A stretch of DNA of 64,000 bases from an uncultured Tenacibaculum sp. (GTDB lineage: Bacteria > Bacteroidota > Bacteroidia > Flavobacteriales > Flavobacteriaceae). The position numbers and the translations under genes are program-made. The notes under the pieces were generated by a model that did not search any database, was not told where the DNA came from, and saw only the letters and a program-made list of their open reading frames with translations. The stretch is from positions 1 through 64,000 of the forward strand of contig CANNGJ010000009.1 of assembly GCA_947504185.1 (NCBI GenBank). The letters run 5' to 3'. Shown piece by piece: positions 1 to 9,622 of the stretch; position 1 is the stretch's first letter; each line of letters begins with the position of its first letter.

Positions 1-44
1 TTGTTGATTGTCAAGGCAATTTAGACCATTTTGAAACATAAAAA

Positions 45-68
45 ATGGCCGGAATTTCTTCCGACCAT
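45..68 (-). terminator. Predicted terminator of dsbD
   Basis: A 10-bp stem (45-54 with 59-68, one mismatch, 4-base loop) lies just past the dsbD stop. On the minus strand it is followed by a run of six T. The rest of 1-111 shows no gene. Confidence 0.6.
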
Positions 69-111
69 GACTACTTAATTAAGAGGCTTTTTTAAAATAT
101 TTAGTTACTTA

Positions 112-2079
112 TTAGTTATTGTTATAACGGTCTAAACCAGTTTTTAACCAATCGTAATAAGTTGAATGATCTGAATATTGTTGAGGTGTATTAAGTACCT
201 CTAAATTTGGACTCATTAACACATAAAATGGTTGAGAAGCAGTTTTAAAGTTAGCTGCTTGTAAGGTAGCCCACTTATCACCATAAGTTCTAATTCTTTT
301 TACTTTACCGTTTGGCTTGATAAAATCGAATTGCTCATCTTCTGGTAATTTTCTTTCATGATCATCAACGTATAGTGAAATTAATACATAATCATCATTA
401 ATTAAAGAATAGATGTCTGGTTGACTCCAAATGTTTTCTTCCATTTTACGACAGTTAACACATGCCCATCCAGTAAAGTCTAATAATACTGGTTTATTAA
501 CTGATTTTGCGTAAGCAATACCTTCATCAAAATCTTTGAAACAATTTAATCCTAATGGACATTTGTTGTCTTTTTGATAGATACTATGAAATTGAGGTGG
601 AGCAAACCCACTTAATAATTTGTTTTGATTCCAAGCAGGTTTTTGCATAACTCCAGGAGCTAAGTATATAGCGAATCCTAAAGCTAAAAGACCTAATAAT
701 ACCCTAAAGAAAGATATTTTTCCATATTTCTTACCGATAAACCCGAATAAATATAATGCTGCTAAAAATGCGATTAATACCCAAATACCAATAAAGATTT
801 CTCTTTTTAATAAATCCCAGTGACCTACTAAATCAGCATTCGATAAGAATTTGAAAGCAAAAGCTAATTCTAAGAATCCTAAAATTACTTTAACTGTATT
901 TAACCATCCACCAGATTTTGGTAAAGAGTTTAACCATCCTGGGAACATTGCAAATAAAGCAAATGGTAATGCTAATGCAGCTCCAAAACCAATCATACCA
1001 GCTGATAATTGCATCGCTCCACCGCTAGATCCTAAAGAACCTGCTAATAATGAACCTAAGATAGGACCAGTACAAGAGAATGATACAATTGCTAATGTTA
1101 ATGCCATAAAGAATGTACCAATGATACCTCCAACATTAGAAGCACTATCAGCTTTATTACTCCAAGAACTAGGTAATGTTAATTCGTAAAAACCAAAGAA
1201 TGATCCTGCGAAGAAAATTAATACGGCAAAGAAAAATACATTTAACCATACGTTAGTTGAAATTGTATTTAAAATTTCTGGATCTAATGTATCTAAATAA
1301 TGGAATGGTAAACTTAAAAGACCGTAAATTAAAACGATGAAGAATCCATATAATAATGCGCTTCCAATACCTTTACCTTTTTTCTCAGTTCTTTTTGTAA
1401 AGAATGATACTGTTAAAGGTACCATAGGAAATACACATGGTGTTAAGAATGCTAATAAACCACCAACAAAACCTAATAAGAAAATGTTCAATAAAGAATC
1501 TCCTTCTTTCTCTTCAGCATTTTTTTCTGCAGTACTTTTTAATAAAACAGTGTTTTTCAAGTTAAGATTTAAGGTTTGAGATAACGATTTACTTTTGTCA
1601 TCTACCTCAGCCACTGTTTGTTCAATAACATCACCAGTTAAAGAAAATGTAAAATCTTCATCAAAAGGTAAACAATATTCTTTACAAACTTGTGCGTCTA
1701 AATTAAGTGTTACTTGTGTTAAGCTTGGATCTGAGACAGTAATTCGTTGTACAAGTTTACCTTCATCAACAAAAAATATTTCATCCTCACCCCAAATTTC
1801 ACTAAATTCAGTTTCGGTTTCACTTTCTTTTGCCTTGCCATCAACAGTATATCCTGATTGACCTTCTGCTGGAGAAATAGTCATTGGTAATGAAGCTGTC
1901 TCTGGATTATATTGTGAATATAAATGCCAGTCTTCAGCGATTTCAATGTCAAAAATTAAATCGTATTCAGTATCTGAGATTTTTTCGACAGTAGGGGTTA
2001 CTACTATAGGGTTGTCATCCGATTGAGAATAAACAGCTAAACCTATGAATAATAAAAAGAGGGTAAAGAATTTTTTCAT
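112..2079 (-). CDS. dsbD: Thiol:disulfide interchange protein DsbD (655 aa)
   Basis: Inner-membrane protein that carries electrons from cytoplasmic thioredoxin to periplasmic thiol proteins. A signal peptide (about 1-18, ending in SQ) leads into a DsbD-alpha-like periplasmic domain with a pair of cysteines near residues 132-136. A CcdA-like block of about eight membrane segments follows (about 200-480) with conserved TPCVFPM and SCTGP cysteine motifs. The C-terminus is a thioredoxin domain with the redox motif CVNC (near residue 540). The domain order and length fit DsbD. It is the last gene of a leftward group; tilS ends 23 bp upstream. Confidence 0.95.
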   Translation of the reverse strand: MKKFFTLFLLFIGLAVYSQSDDNPIVVTPTVEKISDTEYDLIFDIEIAEDWHLYSQYNPETASLPMTISPAEGQSGYTVDGKAKESETETEFSEIWGEDEIFFVDEGKLVQRITVSDPSLTQVTLNLDAQVCKEYCLPFDEDFTFSLTGDVIEQTVAEVDDKSKSLSQTLNLNLKNTVLLKSTAEKNAEEKEGDSLLNIFLLGFVGGLLAFLTPCVFPMVPLTVSFFTKRTEKKGKGIGSALLYGFFIVLIYGLLSLPFHYLDTLDPEILNTISTNVWLNVFFFAVLIFFAGSFFGFYELTLPSSWSNKADSASNVGGIIGTFFMALTLAIVSFSCTGPILGSLLAGSLGSSGGAMQLSAGMIGFGAALALPFALFAMFPGWLNSLPKSGGWLNTVKVILGFLELAFAFKFLSNADLVGHWDLLKREIFIGIWVLIAFLAALYLFGFIGKKYGKISFFRVLLGLLALGFAIYLAPGVMQKPAWNQNKLLSGFAPPQFHSIYQKDNKCPLGLNCFKDFDEGIAYAKSVNKPVLLDFTGWACVNCRKMEENIWSQPDIYSLINDDYVLISLYVDDHERKLPEDEQFDFIKPNGKVKRIRTYGDKWATLQAANFKTASQPFYVLMSPNLEVLNTPQQYSDHSTYYDWLKTGLDRYNNN

Positions 2080-2102
2080 TCGAGTTAGTTTAAGGGGTTT
2101 TT

Positions 2103-3416
2103 TTAAATGCTTATTTTTAATAATTCAGTTGTTTTACTTGTAGGTAAAAAGCGTTTATCTTGTCTTTTTCCTACTATCCAAATGATTTTATCATCATTTG
2201 AACAAAGCAACCATACATTTTCTTTATCAAAAACAGACAATTTTTCATCTTTAAAATATTTACTAATCTTTTTTTTACCAAACATTCCTGTAGGATGAAA
2301 GTAATCACCATGCCTCCATTTTCTAAGTGAAAGAGGATAGTTTAATAAATTTTTATCAACGTAAATACTATTTGTATTGATGTTTTTTTCTTGGTGAACG
2401 TTTTCGAATAACAAGTTGATTGGGTTTGTTATTCTGTTTTTTTCTTTATCTATGATAATTAACTCTTCATTAAAAGGGCTTTTTTTATCAGTGCGTAAAA
2501 GTAATAAAAAATCTCTGTCTTTCAACAAAGTATGCAAATTTGTTGATACTTGTTTGCCTGATTGTGCGTAAATTAGGTGATAAACATCATTCCATTCCGT
2601 AAACTTATAGTTTTTTAGTAATTGATATAAATATGCTTTTGGATTTGATAACTGTACTAGTTTTAAAATATTTATTTTTAAAATAGCATTTTCAGTAGTT
2701 ACGATTTCTTTTGAAATTCGCGTAACTCTATCATTTACAATTTGCTGCGACTGTTTAAGGAAGTCAGATGTTTTTGTAAAAGAATCTAATAAGCTAGGAT
2801 TTAATTCTTTTAAAGATGGAATTATTTCGTGCCTAATTTTATTTCTTAAATATTTAGTTTCTGCATTACTAGCATCTTCTCGCCATTGAATATTGTTTTT
2901 TGTAGCGTAATTCTTAATTTCTTCTTGTGAGAAAACTAATAGGGGACGAACAATTTTATTATTTATAGCAGGAATACCTGTTAAGCCTTCTAACCCAGTA
3001 CCTCTTGTTAAATTGATTAAAAAAGTTTCTAAATTATCATCTGCATGATGTGCAGTTAAAATATAATCAAAGTCATGTTTTTCTGCCAATTGGTAAAACC
3101 AATCGTAGCGTAATTTTCTTGCTGCTAGTTGCGTTGATAACTTATGTTCTTTAGTATATTTTGTTGTCTCAAATTGAATAGTATATGCTTCAATAGCTAA
3201 TACTTTGCTTAAGTTTTTAATGAAAGATTCATCTAAATTACTTTCTTGTTCTCTTAGTTGAAAATTACAATGCGCTAAAGAAATATTATATTTTAATTGA
3301 TGTAATAAATGAGTTAAAACAACACTGTCTATTCCTCCTGAAATAGCAATCAAGAGTTTTTTCTCTTTTAGAAAAGAAAAGTTTTCATTTATATGGTTTG
3401 TGAATTTCTGGAGCAT
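2103..3416 (-). CDS. tilS: tRNA(Ile)-lysidine synthase TilS (437 aa)
   Basis: Modifies C34 of the minor tRNA-Ile (anticodon CAU) to lysidine using ATP and lysine, so the tRNA reads AUA and is charged with isoleucine. The PP-loop motif SGGIDS is at residues 26-31, followed by typical family segments (AHCNFQLR, TAHHADDNLET, the RNKIRHEIIP region). A C-terminal TilS domain lies at about 355-437 (RKWRHGDYFHPTGM). Length is normal for Bacteroidota. It lies 18 bp behind the alpha/beta hydrolase and 23 bp ahead of dsbD, probably in one transcript. Confidence 0.96.
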   Translation of the reverse strand: MLQKFTNHINENFSFLKEKKLLIAISGGIDSVVLTHLLHQLKYNISLAHCNFQLREQESNLDESFIKNLSKVLAIEAYTIQFETTKYTKEHKLSTQLAARKLRYDWFYQLAEKHDFDYILTAHHADDNLETFLINLTRGTGLEGLTGIPAINNKIVRPLLVFSQEEIKNYATKNNIQWREDASNAETKYLRNKIRHEIIPSLKELNPSLLDSFTKTSDFLKQSQQIVNDRVTRISKEIVTTENAILKINILKLVQLSNPKAYLYQLLKNYKFTEWNDVYHLIYAQSGKQVSTNLHTLLKDRDFLLLLRTDKKSPFNEELIIIDKEKNRITNPINLLFENVHQEKNINTNSIYVDKNLLNYPLSLRKWRHGDYFHPTGMFGKKKISKYFKDEKLSVFDKENVWLLCSNDDKIIWIVGKRQDKRFLPTSKTTELLKISI

Positions 3417-3434
3417 TATACTTTCTAAAATAAT

Positions 3435-4256
3435 TTAGAATTGACTGTTTAACCAATTTACTACATCATTTAACATCTCCTCCTTGCACAAATCATTATG
3501 CAATTCATGGTAACCTTCTTGATAAAGTTTTAAAGTTGCTTTATTTGAATTATTAGCAAAAACTTCGGTTCCTTTATAGTCAATTATTTTATCGCCGGTT
3601 CCGTGCAATAAATACATCGGGGTTTTAAGATTTGATGCATTTTCTATTGCCCAATCTGCAGCATCGAAAAATGATAATGAAAAATTAGGACTTATTTTAT
3701 CGTGTACTAATGGATCGTTAACATAGTTGTTAACCTCTTCTTGGATACGTGAAATATGTGAAGCATCTAATTCACTAGGTAAAGTAATTGACGGTGCAAT
3801 TTTCTGCATTAATTTCCCTGCGGTTAATTTCCAAGCTGGAGGTTGGAAAGCTAATTTTAACATCGGACTTGTAGCAATTACACCGTTTAAAGAATTGTTT
3901 TTTCTTAAAATATAATTAATTACAGTGTTTCCTCCCATTGAATGACCGTATAAGAACATTGGTTTGTTACCAAAAACTTCTTTTGCTTTATCAATTAATT
4001 TTGAAACACTTTCTAGAACCGCATCGTAACCTGGATTATGCCCACGTTTACCAGAGGTTTTTCCATGCCCAAAATGATCAAAAGCAATTACACCAAAATT
4101 GTTGTCAGTTAGTTTTTTAGCAACGTGCTGATATCTGCCAGAGTGTTCTCCCATTCCATGAACAATAACTACAACTGCTTTTACTTTTTCAGGTAGCCAA
4201 TATTGACCGTAAAAATCAGTCTTATGATAATTGAAGTTAAATTCTTTGTGTGTCAT
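3435..4256 (-). CDS. Alpha/beta hydrolase, monoacylglycerol-lipase-like (273 aa)
   Basis: Serine hydrolase of the S33/Hydrolase_4 type, probably a cytoplasmic lysophospholipase or monoacylglycerol lipase. An oxyanion-hole segment HGMGEHSGRY is at about 33-42 and the nucleophile elbow GHSMGG puts the catalytic serine at residue 106. An acidic residue in the LLHGTGDKIID segment and a histidine in EGYHELHND complete the likely triad. There is no signal peptide. It follows a small ORF by 3 bp and precedes tilS by 18 bp. The fold is certain; the substrate is not. Confidence 0.88.
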   Translation of the reverse strand: MTHKEFNFNYHKTDFYGQYWLPEKVKAVVVIVHGMGEHSGRYQHVAKKLTDNNFGVIAFDHFGHGKTSGKRGHNPGYDAVLESVSKLIDKAKEVFGNKPMFLYGHSMGGNTVINYILRKNNSLNGVIATSPMLKLAFQPPAWKLTAGKLMQKIAPSITLPSELDASHISRIQEEVNNYVNDPLVHDKISPNFSLSFFDAADWAIENASNLKTPMYLLHGTGDKIIDYKGTEVFANNSNKATLKLYQEGYHELHNDLCKEEMLNDVVNWLNSQF

Positions 4257-4259
4257 AAT

Positions 4260-4493
4260 TTACTGTTTTTTTAACCAAACTCTAATTTCTTTTCGCAAAG
4301 AAATTTCTGGTTTTGGTAAAGGGATGGTTTTACCGAATTGTTTACTTCGATTAAATTTTGAGAATGTAATTTTATGCTGTTTCCAAGCTTCTGGATATAA
4401 TTCTAAAAATTTATTAAAAAAATTCTGTTCGTTTGGTGTTCCTTCTATTTTAGAAAGTACATGATTAAATTTTTCTTCTTGTTCTATAATCAT
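4260..4493 (-). CDS. Small conserved-type hypothetical protein (77 aa)
   Basis: I do not recognise a function. The protein is hydrophilic and basic toward the C-terminus, without a signal peptide or membrane segment, and predicted to be helical over residues 1-45. Tight packing (stop only 3 bp before the hydrolase start, same strand) and a good ATG argue for a real gene. An overlapping plus-strand frame at 4231-4464 is its antisense shadow. Confidence 0.6.
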   Translation of the reverse strand: MIIEQEEKFNHVLSKIEGTPNEQNFFNKFLELYPEAWKQHKITFSKFNRSKQFGKTIPLPKPEISLRKEIRVWLKKQ

Positions 4494-4552
4494 CTATTTA
4501 GTAAATATAAATAAAACTAGTTTGAATTTAGCAAAATGCATTATTTGCTGTT

Positions 4553-5065
4553 TTATTCTCTAGTGATATTTCCGTTATTCAAAATTTTAAAATATAGTGT
4601 AGTAGGGTTTTCAGAAATATACTCTGTTAACTCAATTCTATTTTTATCTAGCTTTGAAGTTGTTTTTAGCATGCCTTCAGAAATCTCATCATAAGCTAAA
4701 ATTTGACTGTTAATAATAGTAAAACTCTTATCGTAATTTACCAGCATTGAAATAACTTCTGTAGAATTTGGGTAAAAATAGAATACTATAGATTGAAAGT
4801 TGTCAGATACTTTAGGAAGGTATGAAATTCCAATTTTGGCTTTTTCATTACTTAATTGATCTGGAAAAACTGAAGGTAATTTTAACAATTTTTGCTCCTC
4901 TTTACTTAAAAGTTTCCCTTCTACATGATTGTCAAAATTGGTACTATCAATCAGTGGTAGTTGTTTTACAGAGTATTCATTTACAAATGAATATTTGTTG
5001 GTTTTACAAGCAATTCCAACAATTAAGAATATTATTATAGTTAGGGATTTACAGATGTTTTTCAT
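4553..5065 (-). CDS. Hypothetical lipoprotein (170 aa)
   Basis: The N-terminus is a lipoprotein signal peptide: basic start, hydrophobic stretch and lipobox VGIAC with Cys about residue 20. The mature part (about 150 aa) is soluble and beta-rich by appearance and matches nothing I recognise. It starts 23 bp after the pabB stop and probably shares its transcript. It is likely anchored to the outer or inner membrane facing the periplasm. Confidence 0.7.
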   Translation of the reverse strand: MKNICKSLTIIIFLIVGIACKTNKYSFVNEYSVKQLPLIDSTNFDNHVEGKLLSKEEQKLLKLPSVFPDQLSNEKAKIGISYLPKVSDNFQSIVFYFYPNSTEVISMLVNYDKSFTIINSQILAYDEISEGMLKTTSKLDKNRIELTEYISENPTTLYFKILNNGNITRE

Positions 5066-5088
5066 AGGATAAATATAGTTAAGTTTAA

Positions 5089-6408
5089 TTAGTTGTTTAA
5101 AAGAACATATTTCATAGCCTTAGCTTTTAAAAGGCATTCTTCATATTCTTTTTCGGGAGTAGACTTAGCGGTAATGGCTCCTCCTACTGAATAAGAAACG
5201 TATTCTTCATCGGGATTGTATAAAATACTTCTGATAACCACATTGAAGTCAAAATCTCCATTAGGAGTAAAATAACCAACGGTTCCAGAATATAGTCCGC
5301 GTTTGGTCTCTTCTAATTCTTCAATGATTTTCATAGCTGATATTTTAGGAGCTCCCGTCATACTTCCCATTGGAAAAGTGTCTTTTATTACATCAACAGG
5401 ATGTGTAGTTGTTTCTACTTCTGAAGTCACAGTAGAGATCATTTGATGCACTTGTTTGAATGAATATACTTTGCATAACTCTTCAACCTGTACACTACCT
5501 TTTTTTGCAGTTTTTGATAAATCATTACGAACCAAATCTACAATCATGATGTTTTCTGAACGTTCTTTCTCGTCTCGCGCTAGGTCGAAAGCAATTTTAT
5601 CATCCTCAATTTTATTGATGAAACGTTTGGCTGTTCCTTTGATAGGTTGAGAAATAATTTTTGTTCCTTCTTTTTTTAAGTAGCGTTCTGGAGTTGCAGA
5701 TAATAAGTGTAAGTTTTCATGCTTAAAAAAAGTAGCAAAAGGAGGTTCAGATATTGCGTTTAAATGCGTATAAACTTCGTAAGGATTTATGGTTGTGTTT
5801 TCAACATAAAATTCTTGACAAAAATTAGCTTCATAAATATCACCTCTATGGATATGTTCTAGAACTTTCGTTACTTTTTGATGGTATTCATCTTTATGAA
5901 TTCGAAGTTTAATTTTTAGATTGTTCTCCTCAGGTAAATTGTTTTTAGCTACTTCGTTATAACTAGGAATAGCTTCAATAATTTCTTCAAAATCCTCTTC
6001 TAGTTCATCATCAATCATTTGTAGATAATGAAATTCAACAATATTACCTTTTATAAAGATCACTTTTTGAGGTTGAAAGAAATATAAATCAGGAAAATGA
6101 AGTCCATCAAAATTATTGGAACTTAATCTTTCAACATCATTTTTTACATCGTAAGAAATATAACCAAAAAGGTAATCTTTGGTATACGATTGATACTCTT
6201 TTAGTTTGTCGAAAGCACCATGGTAATCGGTTTTTATAGAGGTAAATTCGTCAGCAGCTAAACAACAATCGAATGAAGCATATTTTTGCTCGTAATTATT
6301 AGAATCTAACCAAAGAGCTGTTTCAAACTGCTTAGACCAAGCAAATAGTTTCTGCTTAAATTCTTCTGGATTTTCTATTTCAAAATTACGTTGGGTTCTT
6401 TTCGACAT
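5089..6408 (-). CDS. pabB: Aminodeoxychorismate synthase component I, PabB type (439 aa)
   Basis: Chorismate-binding enzyme that aminates chorismate to 4-amino-4-deoxychorismate on the way to p-aminobenzoate and folate. The C-terminal chorismate-binding domain shows SATPERYL, QPIKGTAKR, IMIVDLVRNDL, GSMTGAPK and YSGTVGYF blocks. The lysine in PIKGT is the usual mark of PabB, where TrpE has alanine, so I prefer PabB to anthranilate synthase. No glutaminase domain is fused. It heads a leftward gene group, and folA and thyA of the same pathway lie elsewhere in this window. Confidence 0.87.
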   Translation of the reverse strand: MSKRTQRNFEIENPEEFKQKLFAWSKQFETALWLDSNNYEQKYASFDCCLAADEFTSIKTDYHGAFDKLKEYQSYTKDYLFGYISYDVKNDVERLSSNNFDGLHFPDLYFFQPQKVIFIKGNIVEFHYLQMIDDELEEDFEEIIEAIPSYNEVAKNNLPEENNLKIKLRIHKDEYHQKVTKVLEHIHRGDIYEANFCQEFYVENTTINPYEVYTHLNAISEPPFATFFKHENLHLLSATPERYLKKEGTKIISQPIKGTAKRFINKIEDDKIAFDLARDEKERSENIMIVDLVRNDLSKTAKKGSVQVEELCKVYSFKQVHQMISTVTSEVETTTHPVDVIKDTFPMGSMTGAPKISAMKIIEELEETKRGLYSGTVGYFTPNGDFDFNVVIRSILYNPDEEYVSYSVGGAITAKSTPEKEYEECLLKAKAMKYVLLNN

Positions 6409-6412
6409 CGTA

Positions 6413-6420
6413 CAAAAATA
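6413..6420 (-). promoter_or_regulatory. Bacteroidota -7 box for pabB
   Basis: On the minus strand this reads TATTTTTG, a match to TANNTTTG, only 4 bases before the pabB start codon. If used, the transcript would be almost leaderless. No convincing -33 TTG was found because the hppA terminator occupies that position. Confidence 0.4.
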
Positions 6421-6422
6421 AG

Positions 6423-6452
6423 AAACCCGATAGAAATAATGCTATCGGGTTT
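6423..6452 (-). terminator. Terminator of hppA
   Basis: Perfect 11-bp stem (6423-6433 with 6442-6452) with an 8-base loop, just beyond the hppA stop, followed by a T-rich stretch on the minus strand. Confidence 0.85.
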
Positions 6453-6473
6453 CGTTTTATAAGGTTGAAAGAG

Positions 6474-8876
6474 TTATTCTTTCTTTTCAACTTCAACTTC
6501 TATAGTCTTAGCTTCTTTTTTTACATTTACTGAAACTATTTCTCCAGCTTCTTTGGCTTTTGCTTCAATCTCTTCAGCAGTACCTTCAAGTTTTTGGACG
6601 TTAGTAACTGTTTTTCCATCTTTGGTGGTAGATGTAGTGATTGTAGCTTTTGCTATATCTCCATCAGTAGCTTTAACTTCAACTCGAACTTCTTTTTTAA
6701 TTTCGTTAGTAGAATGCTCTGCTGAACCGTGATTTCCTAATAAAGGAGCAATAACTAATCCGACTAAACAAGTCAACTTAATTAAAATATTCATAGATGG
6801 TCCAGAAGTATCTTTAAAAGGATCACCAACGGTATCTCCAGTTACTGCAGCTTTATGCGCGTCAGAGCCTTTGTAAGTCATTTCTCCGTTTATTTCTACA
6901 CCAGCTTCAAAAGATTTTTTAGCATTGTCCCAAGCACCACCAGCATTGTTTTGGAAAATAGCCCACATAACACCAGATACACAAACACCAGCCATGTAGC
7001 CACCTAAAGGTTCTGCACCAAAAATTAATCCAATTAAAATAGGTGTGATGATGGTAATTAAACCAGGTAGAATCATTTCTCTCAATGCAGCTTTGGTTGA
7101 AATATCAACACATTTAGCATATTCAGGAGTTCCAGTTCCTTCCATAATACCTGGAATTTCTCTAAACTGGCGACGTACTTCATGTACCATTTCCATGGCA
7201 GCTTTTCCTACAGATTCCATTGCTAAGGCAGAAAAAACTACAGGAATCATTCCTCCAACAAATAACATTGCTAATACATCTGCTTTAAAAATATTTATTC
7301 CGTCAATTCCGGTAAATGTTACATAAGCAGCAAATAAAGCTAAAGCAGTTAATGCAGCAGAAGCAATTGCAAATCCTTTACCAACAGCCGCAGTTGTATT
7401 ACCAACAGAGTCTAAAATATCTGTACGTTCACGAACATGGTCTTCTAATTCACTCATTTCTGCAACCCCACCTGCATTATCTGCAATTGGTCCGAAAGCA
7501 TCAATAGCTAATTGCATGGCTGTAGTTGCCATCATTGCTGATGCAGCTAAAGCAACTCCGTAAAATCCAGCAAAATAATATGAACCGTAAATAGCAGCAG
7601 CGAATAAAATAACTGATAAAAATGTAGATTTCATTCCCACAGCTAAACCTGCAATAAGATTTGTTCCAGCTCCTGTTGCACTATTTTGAACTATACTCAT
7701 CACTGGTTTTTTACCTAAACTTGTATAATATGCAGTAACCATAGATATTAATGCTCCAACAGCCAAACCTATACAAGCTGACCAGAATACATTTATTGAA
7801 GATACATCTCTAATTCCTTCTCCAAAGAAACTCATTTGCATAGTTTCAGGTAACATCCAGTCAATTAAGAAATAACTTGCAGCTAATGTTAATAATATTG
7901 AAGCCCAGTTACCAGTATCTAATGCTTTTTGTACTTCTGCTTCTTTTGCTGAATTATCTTTAATTTCAACTAAGAATGTTCCTATGATAGATGCTACAAT
8001 ACCAACTCCTGCAATTACCAGAGGCAATAGGATTGGTCCCATATTGTTGAATCCATCAGTAAATTGAGTTGTCGTAGACATATCTCTAATTACATAGTTT
8101 CCTAAAACCATGGCAGCTAATACAGTTGCAACATACGAGCCAAATAAATCGGCTCCCATACCAGCAACATCACCAACATTGTCTCCAACGTTATCTGCAA
8201 TTGTAGCAGGGTTACGAGGGTCGTCTTCTGGAATTCCAGCTTCTACTTTACCTACTAAATCAGCTCCTACATCGGCAGCTTTAGTATAGATTCCTCCACC
8301 AACACGAGCGAATAAAGCAATAGACTCAGCTCCTAAAGAGAAACCAGCCAATGCTTCTAAAACTACGGTCATATTTTCATAGAAAGATCCGTCACCTCCC
8401 ATAAATTGATTGGTAAAGAAAATAAAGAATAAACTTAATCCTAAAACAGCTAAACCAGCAACTCCTAAACCCATTACAGTCCCACCACCAAAAGATACTT
8501 TTAAAGCTTGTGGTAAACTAGTTTTGGCAGCTTCTGCTGTTCTTGCATTTGCATCAGTTGCAATACGCATTCCTATATTTCCTGCTAAGGCAGAAAAAAT
8601 AGCTCCTATAATAAATGCTGGAACAATCATCCAACTTGTAGTGTCTACTAATTTTGATATGATAAAAAGTGCTACTGAAGCAATAGCAACGAAGATTAAT
8701 AGTAATCGATATTCTGCGGCTAAAAAAGCAAGAGCTCCTTCTTTAATACTTTTCGAAATGGATTGCATTTTCTCACTTCCTGCATCTTGTTTTTTTACCC
8801 AGACCATTTTTATGTACATAAAAATAAGCCCTAAAATTGCCAGAACTATTGGCAAATACATTATGTTTTGTTTCAT
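6474..8876 (-). CDS. hppA: Membrane-bound ion-pumping pyrophosphatase (800 aa)
   Basis: Hydrolyses pyrophosphate in the cytoplasm and uses the energy to pump H+ and/or Na+ across the inner membrane. About 16 membrane segments are present. The substrate site shows the acidic cluster [19 protein letters not shown] and a later DNAGGVAEM block. The motif GNTTAA, with alanine where K+-independent enzymes carry lysine, suggests the K+-dependent subfamily, in which Na+ pumps occur. The last 75 or so residues form a charged, Lys/Glu/Thr-rich hydrophilic tail. The soluble pyrophosphatase ppa lies directly upstream, separated by a strong terminator. Confidence 0.95.
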   Translation of the reverse strand: MKQNIMYLPIVLAILGLIFMYIKMVWVKKQDAGSEKMQSISKSIKEGALAFLAAEYRLLLIFVAIASVALFIISKLVDTTSWMIVPAFIIGAIFSALAGNIGMRIATDANARTAEAAKTSLPQALKVSFGGGTVMGLGVAGLAVLGLSLFFIFFTNQFMGGDGSFYENMTVVLEALAGFSLGAESIALFARVGGGIYTKAADVGADLVGKVEAGIPEDDPRNPATIADNVGDNVGDVAGMGADLFGSYVATVLAAMVLGNYVIRDMSTTTQFTDGFNNMGPILLPLVIAGVGIVASIIGTFLVEIKDNSAKEAEVQKALDTGNWASILLTLAASYFLIDWMLPETMQMSFFGEGIRDVSSINVFWSACIGLAVGALISMVTAYYTSLGKKPVMSIVQNSATGAGTNLIAGLAVGMKSTFLSVILFAAAIYGSYYFAGFYGVALAASAMMATTAMQLAIDAFGPIADNAGGVAEMSELEDHVRERTDILDSVGNTTAAVGKGFAIASAALTALALFAAYVTFTGIDGINIFKADVLAMLFVGGMIPVVFSALAMESVGKAAMEMVHEVRRQFREIPGIMEGTGTPEYAKCVDISTKAALREMILPGLITIITPILIGLIFGAEPLGGYMAGVCVSGVMWAIFQNNAGGAWDNAKKSFEAGVEINGEMTYKGSDAHKAAVTGDTVGDPFKDTSGPSMNILIKLTCLVGLVIAPLLGNHGSAEHSTNEIKKEVRVEVKATDGDIAKATITTSTTKDGKTVTNVQKLEGTAEEIEAKAKEAGEIVSVNVKKEAKTIEVEVEKKE

Positions 8877-8940
8877 GTTTAAGTTATTAGATTAGTTATA
8901 AGTGTTCGTAAATATAACAAAATCAGCAACTAAACAAAAA

Positions 8941-8964
8941 ACCTCTCAGAACGTTCTGAGAGGT
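8941..8964 (-). terminator. Terminator of ppa (24-bp perfect palindrome)
   Basis: A perfect palindrome with two 12-base arms and no loop bases, flanked by A and T runs, lies between the ppa stop and the hppA start. It should form a strong hairpin and could work in both directions. Confidence 0.85.
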
Positions 8965-8992
8965 TTTTGAATTTTATAAAGGAAAATGCTAA

Positions 8993-9520
8993 TTAAATAG
9001 TGAAGTCTCCATTAGCTTTATGTTCGCTGTTTTCGTAACGTTCAATACACTTATCTAAAATTTCATATGCTTCATTTGCATCACCCCAAGCACCGATATC
9101 AACTTTCTTTTTTTCTAAATCTTTATATACTTGAAAGAAATGAGTAATCTCTTTTACTCTGTGCGGATTTAAATCTGCAAGATCGTTGTAACTATTCCAA
9201 ATAGGATCAGTAGTTGGTACACAAATTATTTTTTCGTCTGGTCCTTTTTCGTCAGCCATATGGAAAACACCAATAGGTTTTACTTCCATAACACACATTG
9301 GAAAAGTTGGTTCAGCTCCTAAAACTAAAACATCTAATGGGTCACCATCTAAAGCTAAAGTTTCTGGAATGAATCCGTAATCTCCAGGATACATCATTGA
9401 TGAAAATAACATTCTATCAAAACGTATTTTTCCTAAATCAAAATCGTACTCGTATTTATTTCTACTACCTTTAGGTATCTCAATTAAAACATCTACTGTC
9501 TTTCTTTCTTTTGCAGTCAT
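8993..9520 (-). CDS. ppa: Inorganic pyrophosphatase, soluble family I (175 aa)
   Basis: Cytoplasmic Mg-dependent hydrolysis of pyrophosphate to phosphate. Family I hallmarks are visible: EIPKGSRNKYEYD near the start, YPGDYGFIPET, and the metal-binding signature DGDPLDVLVL at about 80-89. Length is normal. Together with hppA downstream this gives the cell both a heat-dissipating and an energy-conserving pyrophosphatase. Confidence 0.97.
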   Translation of the reverse strand: MTAKERKTVDVLIEIPKGSRNKYEYDFDLGKIRFDRMLFSSMMYPGDYGFIPETLALDGDPLDVLVLGAEPTFPMCVMEVKPIGVFHMADEKGPDEKIICVPTTDPIWNSYNDLADLNPHRVKEITHFFQVYKDLEKKKVDIGAWGDANEAYEILDKCIERYENSEHKANGDFTI

Positions 9521-9622
9521 ATTTCTTACTTTTCTTCGTTTCTAAAAATCGGATTGCAAAAGTAGCAATTTATTAATATTTTAAAAGGAAAAATACAGGT
9601 TATTTTATTGTTAAATCAATGA

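Noticed and set aside
851..1861. Several plus-strand frames opposite dsbD
   Set aside because: They are antisense shadows of a well-supported gene, with odd Asn/Pro-rich composition and no family likeness.
5089..6408. Anthranilate synthase TrpE
   Set aside because: The PIKGT lysine and the lack of neighbouring trp genes favour PabB.
8410..8895. 161-residue plus-strand frame opposite hppA
   Set aside because: Antisense to membrane-helix codons of hppA; no start context or motif.
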